A stretch of DNA of 7,012 nucleotides, from NCBI GenBank assembly GCA_910586725.1, contig CAJUJL010000046.1:1-7012 (forward strand), in the 5' to 3' direction. A program made the position numbers and the translations under genes. Under the pieces are notes generated by a model. The model did not search any database and was not told where the DNA came from. It worked only from the letters and a program-made list of their open reading frames with translations. This DNA comes from an uncultured Lachnospiraceae bacterium (GTDB lineage Bacteria > Bacillota > Clostridia > Lachnospirales > Lachnospiraceae). Positions 1 to 6,374 of the stretch are shown in pieces; position 1 is the first letter of the stretch, and every line of letters begins with the position of its first letter.

Positions 1-30
1 TTTTTCACGAAAATCTTTTTCATTTTCCTC

Positions 31-60
31 TTGACATATTACCAAATTGCTTTTTATAAG
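31..60 (+). promoter_or_regulatory. Vegetative (sigma-A type) promoter of the ter operon
   Basis: A perfect -35 box TTGACA (31-36) is followed after 18 nt by TATAAG (55-60), five of six matches to TATAAT; TTATAA at 54-59 gives a 17-nt spacer instead. T-rich DNA lies upstream at 1-30. Transcription would start near position 67, leaving a leader of about 100 nt before the first gene. I see no convincing sigma-B or ECF-type motif, although such stress sigma factors are known to control the yce cluster in Bacillus. This is the only good promoter I find in the window, which fits a single operon. Confidence 0.7.
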
Positions 61-167
61 CTAAAATACCATGATAAACGTTGACTTCTATAAATATAGC
101 ACAAGAAACCAAGAATTGGTAGATAAAAAAAACAGAATGTGGTAATATTTAGGTTACAGGATTTATC
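61..167 (+). other. AT-rich 5' leader of the operon
   Basis: This is the untranslated leader between the predicted promoter and the first start codon. It has no recognisable riboswitch, T-box or terminator/antiterminator pair. The only symmetry I see is a short perfect inverted repeat, CTATA-AA-TATAG, at 88-99, about 20 nt downstream of the expected transcription start. Its loop is too tight for an RNA hairpin, so if it is functional it would be a DNA operator, and it may be chance in such AT-rich DNA. The Shine-Dalgarno site before the first gene is weak (CAGGA, 157-161, 6 nt before ATG 168). Confidence 0.4.
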
Positions 168-1679
168 ATGGATGGAAAAGAGGCTGTCGTTTCGATGGAA
201 AATCTCAGGAGATTTCGTCATAATGTGATGAATGTAAATTCGATTTCCGCTTTTGAAAGCATACGGGGCGGAGTGAATGAGAATTGTAAAGATGTTTATT
301 TTGTGCGTTTTGTGGGCGTTTGCGATACGCTTGTTACTGACGTCAGGCGGATGGACGGCGATATGGCGGGGCGTATGCGGGACGGACATGTGATTTACCG
401 GAGGGTTTTGCGTCTTCCTTTCGGATGCGGGCCGGATACGCTTTTGGAATATGAGAAGTATTATGATCTTTGGAACAGGCGCCAGAAAGCGTCCGTATCC
501 ACCAGGGTTTTGCCGGGGTGCGCGGAATACGCCGCATTGCTTGGCGAAGGACTGGAAAAGATATTAAAGATTTATGCGGGCCGTAAAGCGGTGAATGCAT
601 CCATGGAGAAGAATTTTGTGATAAAGATGCTGTATTGGCATGATTTTCTGCTGGAAGATGCGCTGCGGCAATGGGAATTCGGGCGATCGGTGAAGATTGT
701 TTTGTCCAATCTGGTGAAACAGCAGGAATATTTGTTTGCCTGTCTGCTTACGTTTTTGGGGTGCGATGTTCTTTTGCTGCAATGCGAGGCTGATATATCG
801 GCCGGGGAAGAAGAACTGGGGCTGTCGGAGAAGGTGGCGCTGGGGCCGTTTGGAAAAGTAAATCTGCCGGAGTTTGATGGGGCGGCTGTTTTGACTGGAA
901 AGGAACGCACAGAGTCCGCAAAACCGGTTTCGATTCAAAGGCCGGAGAGAGCGGCAAAACCGGTTTCGATTCAAAGGCCGGAGAGAGCGGCAAAACCGGT
1001 TTCGATCCAAAGGCCGGAGAGAGCGGCAAAACCGGTTTTGATCCAAAGGCCGGAGAGAGCGGCAAAACCGGTTTCGATTCAAAGGCCGCGGGAAGCGGCG
1101 GGGCGGGCAGAGAAAAGTTTTGAGCAGCTTGCGCAGCTCGCGTCTTCCGTAGTGATGATTGGCATCCATGACAGAAGCGGGAAAATGATCGGCACGGGTT
1201 CCGGCATTATGATCGGGCCCAACGGATATATATTGACGAACAGTCATGTGGCAAGCGGCGGGCATTCTTATTCCATACGGATAGAAGAAGAGGAAACCGT
1301 CTATTCTACGGATGAGCTGATCAAATACCATTCGGTGTTGGACCTTGCGGTGTTAAGGATTGACCGCCGGCTGCGGCCGCTTCCTCTCTGTACAGGGGCG
1401 CAAAAGCTGCTCCGTGGACAGAAAGTGGTGGCAATCGGCAGTCCGCTAGGACTTTTCAACTCGGTTTCAGACGGAATTATTTCGGGATTTCGTAAAATTG
1501 ACGGAGTGGACATGATTCAGTTTACGGCGCCCACGTCGCACGGAAGCTCCGGCGGCGCGCTTTTAAATATGTATGGAGAAGTAATCGGAATCAGCACGGC
1601 AGGTTTTGACAATGCCCAAAACATCAATCTTGCCGTTGGTTATGAAAGCATACTTCCGTTTATCAAGGGATTTACATAA
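168..1679 (+). CDS. YceG-unit/trypsin-like (HtrA-type) serine protease fusion
   Basis: Predicted cytosolic serine endopeptidase of 503 residues. Residues about 42-210 match one repeat unit of the downstream YceG protein: VYF..R..G near 43-50, LP at 83-84, W157, an acidic residue E187, and GCDVLLLQ at 198-205. Residues 252-311 are five 12-residue KPVSIQRPERAA repeats. Residues about 319-502 are a trypsin/HtrA-fold protease with His360 (LTNSHV), Asp392 (LDLAVLRID) and Ser461 (GSSGGALLN); GSPLG (424-428) is also typical. No signal peptide, convincing membrane helix or PDZ domain is seen; the hydrophobic stretch near 188-206 is the conserved YceG strand-helix motif. An alternative start is ATG 195, preceded by AAGAGG. 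It is first in the operon, 25 nt before yceG. Protease assignment is firm; the YceG-like domain rests on my hand alignment; the substrate is unknown. Confidence 0.85.
   Translation: MDGKEAVVSMENLRRFRHNVMNVNSISAFESIRGGVNENCKDVYFVRFVGVCDTLVTDVRRMDGDMAGRMRDGHVIYRRVLRLPFGCGPDTLLEYEKYYDLWNRRQKASVSTRVLPGCAEYAALLGEGLEKILKIYAGRKAVNASMEKNFVIKMLYWHDFLLEDALRQWEFGRSVKIVLSNLVKQQEYLFACLLTFLGCDVLLLQCEADISAGEEELGLSEKVALGPFGKVNLPEFDGAAVLTGKERTESAKPVSIQRPERAAKPVSIQRPERAAKPVSIQRPERAAKPVLIQRPERAAKPVSIQRPREAAGRAEKSFEQLAQLASSVVMIGIHDRSGKMIGTGSGIMIGPNGYILTNSHVASGGHSYSIRIEEEETVYSTDELIKYHSVLDLAVLRIDRRLRPLPLCTGAQKLLRGQKVVAIGSPLGLFNSVSDGIISGFRKIDGVDMIQFTAPTSHGSSGGALLNMYGEVIGISTAGFDNAQNINLAVGYESILPFIKGFT
921..1100 (+). 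repeat. In-frame 36-bp tandem repeat, five copies (protease linker)
   Basis: Five head-to-tail 36-bp units, each starting AAACCGGTTT, encode KPVSIQRPERAA. Copies 1 and 2 are identical at the DNA level. Copy 3 has one change (ATT to ATC) and copy 4 has two, one of which turns Ser into Leu. Copy 5 diverges at its end (RPREAA). Near-identity including third codon positions points to recent expansion by slippage or unequal crossing-over. Because 36 is a multiple of three, copy-number changes would lengthen or shorten the linker without breaking the protease frame. The encoded segment is basic, Pro-rich and probably disordered. Confidence 0.95.
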
Positions 1680-1704
1680 AAGCAGCAAAGGGAAAGAAAG
1701 GCAT

Positions 1705-3978
1705 ATGTTGGAACGTAAAAAGCTTCGGGAATTGAATGACTTTTTTTTGGAGTTAAACGCCAGAAAAGAGGCGGGCGTTTATTTTTACCGGATTAACGGT
1801 TATAATGAAGCGATTCATAATTTTATCGGAAAATATTATGAAGCGGCCAGAAGCTCTGGCGTAGTGATCGAAGGGAAGATTCCAAATCCGGATGAGAGAA
1901 ATCTCGGTTATTACGAAGAAATTATGGGATTGGATTTTCTGATGAGCCTGGGGTTTATGGAAACGGGCTTAAAGAAATGGCTGCCGAGAATGAATGCGCG
2001 TCAGAGGAACGCCGTGGCGGTTTCGATTTACGATACGTTAGACGGGCTGCGCAAGGCGGGCAAAAACGGGAATATGCTAAAAAACGCATATATTAAGTTT
2101 ATGTGCTGGCTTTATTATAAATTTGAAAGAATTGTCAATCAGCTTGGCGAGAACCGTCTGCCCAGGATTTTATACGAGGGCGAGGTTGGAAATTACGAGC
2201 TTTTGCTGCTTTCAGTATTATCAAAAGCAGGATGTGACATTGTGCTGCTCCAATATAAAGGAGACGGGGAATATCAAAAGAAAGATGCGGCCGGGATGTA
2301 TTCCGATGAGCTTAAAATGACTGGTATGCAGCCGTTTCCGGCGTATTTTAATTTAAGATATATAAGAGAAGAAATGCAAAAGCAGATGAACAGAGAGCGG
2401 CTTTACCGGCAAAAACCAAATCTTATGAACTGCACAAACGCCTGGATCAAAGCCAAGGGGCTTTGTGACATCAGGACGGAAGAAAGGGAGCGGGGAAGCC
2501 AACCGGGCCTGTTTTATAACTGTTTTTATAAAATAAGCGGTGTGGAAGACAAACTGACATATCAAAACGATCTGTATCAGTTTCAGCTTGCATTAAAAAA
2601 TGACGGAAGAAAGCTTGTCGTTGTGGAAAAAGAAATTCCGAAACCCACGATGGAAGAAATCGCCTCCATCCGCAGGAAAAATTATGCCAATGAAGATCAG
2701 ATGCTCTTAGATCTTTCCGCAAACATTCAATATCCTGCGAATTTGGAACTAAAAAACCTGATGAATAAGGCGTTTATTGATGTTTTGCTGGAGGAATCCA
2801 AAGTTTCCGGCATGAATCTGAATAAGCTGACAAATAAAGCGGTATATTTATTATGCTGGCTAAAGCGTTATCTTTCCAGGCTGTTTACAAACTGGAACAT
2901 GCCGGCAGTCGGCTGTTTTGTCTATTTTGGAGGCGTAAAGAGCGGCAATGAGGCGTTATTTTTAAAACTGCTTTCCCGGCTTCCTGTTGACGTAGCGGTT
3001 TTAAAGCCTGATTTGAACGAAGCGTGCTGCTTAAAAGACAGCCTTTTATTTGAAAAAACATACGCCCATTCCATGGAATTAGAGGCATTTCCGAAAGAAG
3101 AGTCGCATTATCGGATGGGGACGGCGGCGTATCAGGCGGAACGGGAGCTGGATGTATTAATGTATCAGGATTCCGGCATTTACCGCGACAGGCAGTATGC
3201 AAAAGCCAACGCCATTTCGCTCCGGACGACGTATGAAGAAATTAAAATCCTGTGGGATCAGGAATTGAAGTACAGGCCGAATTTCAGCACGGTAGACGCC
3301 GTTGTGAATATGCCGGTCATATTTGCAAAAGCGTGCGGCGTCAAAGACGGCTTACTGCCGCAGTACTGGACGGGCATTCGATCGCTTATCACAAATGATA
3401 CCGTTGTATTAAAAAACACGGCTTACTTTCATCCGGAAGAGCCAAATCCAATCCGGGCGCACGTAACGGCTTTTCTAAAAAACAGAAAGATCAACAGGGC
3501 AAAGATCAAAGAGCATCCGGCGTATCCATACGGATTTTTGAGAGAAGAGGCGCAGGAGCATCTGCTTGACAAACTCCAGCTTTTGCTGGATGAAAATCTG
3601 ATTCGGGGAACGTTTGAAAATGGAATGGAATATACCGTTCTTTCTACGGCCTTGAGTTTGAAAAAAGATTTGACGAGAATGATTCAAAAGTTTGATTTTA
3701 CCAAAAAGAATCCCAAGCTGGTTTTTATTCACACGACGGAAACGCTTGTTTCACTGGAAGATTCGATTTTGGCGGCGTATTTGAATCTGGTCGGATTTGA
3801 TATACTGTTTTTTCTGCCAACCGGTTACCAGGGGGCGGAAAAATATTACAACAAGAAAATTTTGGAAGAGCATCAGGTCGGGGAATATATCTATGATCTG
3901 CAGATTCCCGATTTTTCGCAGATTTCTTCCGCAACGCGCCCTTCCTGGCGTGAAAAAATATTTAAGAGAGGTAATTGA
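1705..3978 (+). CDS. yceG: YceG-family protein of the TerD-associated module, three internal repeat units
   Basis: A 757-residue protein of the YceG_bac type, a family found beside TerD and TelA and annotated as a putative component of a biosynthetic module; its biochemical function is not established. It reads as three diverged copies of one unit. G-containing motifs are at 32, 279 and 545; IPNP, IPKP and EPNP at about 59-62, 311-314 and 579-582; GCDIVLLQ, PVDVAVLKP and GFDILFFLP at 176, 427 and 697. An Asp is invariant at 178, 429 and 699. The strand-helix-strand look suggests an alpha/beta fold (inference). No signal peptide or clear membrane helix is visible. I chose ATG 1705, with AAGGGA or GAAAGG upstream and a 25-nt gap, because earlier in-frame starts (from 1606) overlap the protease end. 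The length exceeds the roughly 540 residues I recall for Bacillus YceG. An eight-T run (1741-1748) lies near the 5' end. Confidence 0.8.
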   Translation: MLERKKLRELNDFFLELNARKEAGVYFYRINGYNEAIHNFIGKYYEAARSSGVVIEGKIPNPDERNLGYYEEIMGLDFLMSLGFMETGLKKWLPRMNARQRNAVAVSIYDTLDGLRKAGKNGNMLKNAYIKFMCWLYYKFERIVNQLGENRLPRILYEGEVGNYELLLLSVLSKAGCDIVLLQYKGDGEYQKKDAAGMYSDELKMTGMQPFPAYFNLRYIREEMQKQMNRERLYRQKPNLMNCTNAWIKAKGLCDIRTEERERGSQPGLFYNCFYKISGVEDKLTYQNDLYQFQLALKNDGRKLVVVEKEIPKPTMEEIASIRRKNYANEDQMLLDLSANIQYPANLELKNLMNKAFIDVLLEESKVSGMNLNKLTNKAVYLLCWLKRYLSRLFTNWNMPAVGCFVYFGGVKSGNEALFLKLLSRLPVDVAVLKPDLNEACCLKDSLLFEKTYAHSMELEAFPKEESHYRMGTAAYQAERELDVLMYQDSGIYRDRQYAKANAISLRTTYEEIKILWDQELKYRPNFSTVDAVVNMPVIFAKACGVKDGLLPQYWTGIRSLITNDTVVLKNTAYFHPEEPNPIRAHVTAFLKNRKINRAKIKEHPAYPYGFLREEAQEHLLDKLQLLLDENLIRGTFENGMEYTVLSTALSLKKDLTRMIQKFDFTKKNPKLVFIHTTETLVSLEDSILAAYLNLVGFDILFFLPTGYQGAEKYYNKKILEEHQVGEYIYDLQIPDFSQISSATRPSWREKIFKRGN

Positions 3979-3980
3979 GT

Positions 3981-5129
3981 ATGGGTCTTGATTTTAGCAG
4001 AACGGCTGCGGCGCAGCATCCGGCGGCGGCAGCGGCAAAAAATGAACTGGAGGTTGTTGAAAGTTACGACATTGTTGCAGACAGGCAGAAGATGAATGAA
4101 GAGCTTGTCAATTCGGCGGAAGTGGACGCTCTTGTCAGTACGATTGAAATTGATAATCCAGAGACGATCGTTTCGTTTGGCGCGGAAGCGGCGGAAGAAA
4201 TCTCAAGGGCTTCCGATGTTGTATTAAACAGCATGAATATGTCTCAAATTGACGATACCAGCGAAATGTTGACTACGCTGGGAAAGATCATGGAGAAATT
4301 TGATATTGAAGAAATCAAAGAAAATCCGGGATTATTTGGAAAACTATTTGGAAATTTAAGAAAACAGCTTGACAAAATACTGGCAAAATATCATACGATG
4401 GGAGATGAAGTGGATAAAATCTACGTTCAGCTCAAACAATATGAGTCGGAGATCAAACAGTCCAACCGTAAATTAGAGCAGATGTTTCAGGCAAATGTCA
4501 ATTATTACCACGATCTTGTCAAATACATACTGGCCGGCGAGCAGGGATGCAGAGAGCTGGAGACGTATATTGCGCAGAGGCAGAGCGATATGGAAGCGAG
4601 CGGCGATATGTCCATTCAGTTTGAGATCCAAAGCTTACAGCAGTCGCTGATGATGCTGGAACAGAGGACGCAGGATCTTCGTACGGCTGAAAATGTGGCT
4701 CTTCAGTCCGTTCCTATGATTAAGACGATGGAATTTAGCAATATGAACCTGGTTCGAAAAATCAATTCGGCATTTATCATTACGCTGCCGGTGTTTAAAC
4801 AGGCTCTTGCTCAGGCAATTATGTTAAAACGTCAGAAAATCCAGGCGGACGCCATGTCGGCTTTGGATGAAAAGACAAATGAGATGCTTGTCAGAAATGC
4901 CAAAAATACGGTGGAGCAGTCAAAAATGATTACCAGAATGGCATCCGGCAGCTCCATTAAAATTGAAACGCTGGAAACGACTTGGAGAACGATTGTAAGC
5001 GGTATTGACGAGACGAGGCAGATTCAGGAAAATGCAAAGAAACAGCGCGAACTGGATACGGAGCGTCTGAACAATATCAAAGCAGAGTTCTACAAGATGT
5101 ATCATAATCCCAATCAACAAAAGGATTAA
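3981..5129 (+). CDS. telA: TelA-family toxic anion (tellurite) resistance protein
   Basis: A 382-residue, largely helical cytosolic protein of the TelA family (YceH in Bacillus), which accompanies TerD proteins in tellurite, toxic-anion and envelope stress loci. An Ala-rich N-terminus (residues 8-20) precedes an acidic segment, then long charged coiled-coil stretches (about 98-235). The family core follows: SVPMIKTMEFSN (243-254), NLVRKINSAF (256-265) and ITLPVFKQAL (267-276). The typical C-terminal motif ETLETTWRTIVSGIDE lies at 329-344, followed by a charged helix. The start at ATG 3981 is 2 nt after the yceG stop and has GAGAGG (3966-3971) at 9-nt spacing; a TTG at 3975 would add two residues and is less likely. 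The tight spacing implies translational coupling with yceG. Molecular activity is unproven for the family; a scaffold or membrane-surface role is inference. Confidence 0.92.
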   Translation: MGLDFSRTAAAQHPAAAAAKNELEVVESYDIVADRQKMNEELVNSAEVDALVSTIEIDNPETIVSFGAEAAEEISRASDVVLNSMNMSQIDDTSEMLTTLGKIMEKFDIEEIKENPGLFGKLFGNLRKQLDKILAKYHTMGDEVDKIYVQLKQYESEIKQSNRKLEQMFQANVNYYHDLVKYILAGEQGCRELETYIAQRQSDMEASGDMSIQFEIQSLQQSLMMLEQRTQDLRTAENVALQSVPMIKTMEFSNMNLVRKINSAFIITLPVFKQALAQAIMLKRQKIQADAMSALDEKTNEMLVRNAKNTVEQSKMITRMASGSSIKIETLETTWRTIVSGIDETRQIQENAKKQRELDTERLNNIKAEFYKMYHNPNQQKD

Positions 5130-5159
5130 TGTAACGGGGCGGCTGCCCGGACTGTTACA
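5130..5159 (+). other. Intergenic hairpin between telA and the first terD
   Basis: Outer arms TGTAAC (5130-5135) and GTTACA (5154-5159) pair perfectly. Inside them GGGC (5137-5140) pairs with GCCC (5145-5148) around a 4-nt loop, with an asymmetric internal bulge (G on one side, GGACT on the other). The stem begins immediately after the telA stop codon and ends 12 nt before the terD Shine-Dalgarno site. No T-run follows, so it is not a standard intrinsic terminator. It may be an mRNA processing or stability element, or a partial attenuator, setting terD expression apart from the upstream genes (inference). Confidence 0.55.
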
Positions 5160-5171
5160 AATAAATTGTAT

Positions 5172-5180
5172 GGAGGAGGA
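5172..5180 (+). promoter_or_regulatory. Strong Shine-Dalgarno site of the first terD
   Basis: GGAGGAGGA lies 6 nt before ATG 5187 and fixes that codon as the start. An in-frame TTG at 5166 would place this site inside the coding region and prefix seven residues not present in the TerD family, so it is rejected. This site is much stronger than those before the protease and yceG, which suggests TerD is made at higher levels. Confidence 0.9.
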
Positions 5181-5186
5181 ATTGCT

Positions 5187-5768
5187 ATGCCAATTAATTT
5201 ATCAAAAGGACAAAAAGTAGACCTTACAAAAGGGAACCCGGGACTTAAAAATATTATGGTAGGCCTGGGATGGGATGTCAACGCGTTTGATTCCGGAGCG
5301 GACTTCGATTTGGACGCCGCTGCGTTTATGTTGGGAGAAAATGGAAAATGCCCGACAGAAAAAGAATTTGTCTTCTATGGCAATCTGGAACATCCAACCG
5401 AAGCCGTGAAACATATGGGAGATAATCTGACGGGAGAAGGCGAAGGAGACGACGAGCAGATTCAGATTGATTTGACGAAGATTCCGGCAAATATTGCAAA
5501 AATCGCGTTTACCGTTACGATTTATGATGCGGAGGTGCGAAGACAAAACTTTGGCCAGGTGTCAAATTCCTTTATCCGGATTTTGGATGAATCGACTGGG
5601 CGGGAGTTGATTAAGTATGATTTGGGTGAAGATTTTTCCATTGAGACGGCTGTCGTGGTCGGAGAGTTATACCGCCATAACGGAGAATGGAAATTTAATG
5701 CGATTGGAAGCGGATTCCAGGGCGGTCTTGCGGCTTTGTGCGCGCATTACGGAATTGAAGTAGCATAG
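5187..5768 (+). CDS. terD: TerD-family calcium-binding stress protein, copy 1
   Basis: A complete single-domain TerD protein of 193 residues. It opens with the family signature (M)PINLSKGQKVDLTK, then GLGWDVNAF (26-34), the acidic DFDLDAAAF loop (39-47), and HMGDNLTGEGEGDDEQI (76-92), which together form the calcium-binding sites known for TerD. It also has FTVTIYDAE (108-116), FGQVSNSFIRI (122-132), the YDLGEDFSIET block (144-154) and the HNGEWKFNAIGSG ending (164-176). All expected acidic residues are present. TerD proteins are cytosolic and linked to tellurite, phage, colicin and oxidative stress tolerance; the mechanism is unresolved. It follows telA after a 57-nt hairpin-containing gap and precedes a second terD by 12 nt. 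TerE or TerZ naming is equally possible, since subfamilies cannot be separated by eye. Confidence 0.95.
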   Translation: MPINLSKGQKVDLTKGNPGLKNIMVGLGWDVNAFDSGADFDLDAAAFMLGENGKCPTEKEFVFYGNLEHPTEAVKHMGDNLTGEGEGDDEQIQIDLTKIPANIAKIAFTVTIYDAEVRRQNFGQVSNSFIRILDESTGRELIKYDLGEDFSIETAVVVGELYRHNGEWKFNAIGSGFQGGLAALCAHYGIEVA

Positions 5769-5780
5769 GAGGGAACCAAA

Positions 5781-6362
5781 ATGCCGATTAGTTTAAAAAA
5801 AGGACAGAAAGTAAGCATTACCAAAGACAATCCGGGATTATCCAAAGTAGTCGTGGGCCTGGGATGGGACGTCAATGCGTTTGATACCGGCGGGGATTTT
5901 GATCTGGATGCGGCGGCCTTTTTGCTGGCGGATACCGGGAAAGTTTCCGGACAGGAAGATTTTGTATTCTTCGGAAATTTAACGCATCCTTCCGGCGGCG
6001 TACAGCATATGGGAGATAACCGGACGGGCGCTGGGGAAGGCGATGATGAGCAGATTCGTGTGGATCTTTCGTCAGTTCCCGCGCAAATTACAAAAATTGC
6101 GTTTACCGTTACGATTTATGAAGCGGAGCAGAGGCGGCAGAATTTTGGGCAGGTAAATAATGCGTTTATCCGGATTTATAACGAACAGACGGGCGAAGAG
6201 CTTTTGCGGTATGATCTGGGAGAGGATTTTTCTATCGAGACAGCCGCTGTCTTTGGGGAATTATACAAGAACGGAAATGAATGGAAATTTAACGCAATCG
6301 GGAGCGGATACCAGGGAGGACTTGGCGCGCTTTGTGCAAATTTCGGCGTAGAAGTAGAGTAA
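5781..6362 (+). CDS. terD: TerD-family calcium-binding stress protein, copy 2
   Basis: A complete 193-residue TerD protein that aligns without gaps to copy 1, with 135 of 193 identical residues by my hand count (about 70%). The acidic loop DFDLDAAAF (39-47) and HMGDNRTGAGEGDDEQI (76-92) are intact, so calcium binding is expected. Most divergence is at residues 51-60, between the two acidic regions, and at scattered surface positions. AGGAGGG (5767-5773), overlapping the copy 1 stop codon, gives a strong ribosome site 7 nt before the ATG. The gap on each side is 12 nt, which supports tandem duplication. Different TerD paralogs in one locus may form mixed complexes or respond to different signals (inference). 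Confidence 0.95.
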   Translation: MPISLKKGQKVSITKDNPGLSKVVVGLGWDVNAFDTGGDFDLDAAAFLLADTGKVSGQEDFVFFGNLTHPSGGVQHMGDNRTGAGEGDDEQIRVDLSSVPAQITKIAFTVTIYEAEQRRQNFGQVNNAFIRIYNEQTGEELLRYDLGEDFSIETAAVFGELYKNGNEWKFNAIGSGYQGGLGALCANFGVEVE

Positions 6363-6374
6363 AGGAGGAAAAAC

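Noticed and set aside
729..785. Possible membrane helix in the protease N-terminal domain (residues 188-206)
   Set aside because: The stretch contains GCD and matches the strand-helix motif repeated in YceG, so a buried alpha/beta core segment is more likely than a membrane span.
921..1100. 36-bp regular repeats resembling a CRISPR array
   Set aside because: The repeats are directly adjacent without spacers, lie inside a coding region in frame, and no cas genes are present.
564..1331. Long open frame of 255 codons on the minus strand with its own repeat pattern
   Set aside because: It is antisense to the protease gene. Its repeats are the reverse complement of the 36-bp linker array, it has no ribosome site, and its composition is unlike a protein. 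The + strand frame has a clear protease domain.
1606..1704. Upstream in-frame start for yceG, overlapping the protease gene
   Set aside because: It would overlap the conserved protease C-terminus by 74 nt and has no Shine-Dalgarno site. ATG 1705 has one and follows the protease stop by 25 nt.
3975..3980. TTG start for telA overlapping the yceG stop
   Set aside because: ATG 3981 is a better codon at good spacing from GAGAGG. The difference is only two residues, so this is a preference rather than proof.
5792..5798. T TTA AAA slippery heptamer, in frame, near the start of the second terD
   Set aside because: A -1 shift at codon 5 would abolish a complete conserved TerD protein with no useful product, and I see no stimulatory stem just downstream. 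It reflects the Leu-Lys-Lys codons.
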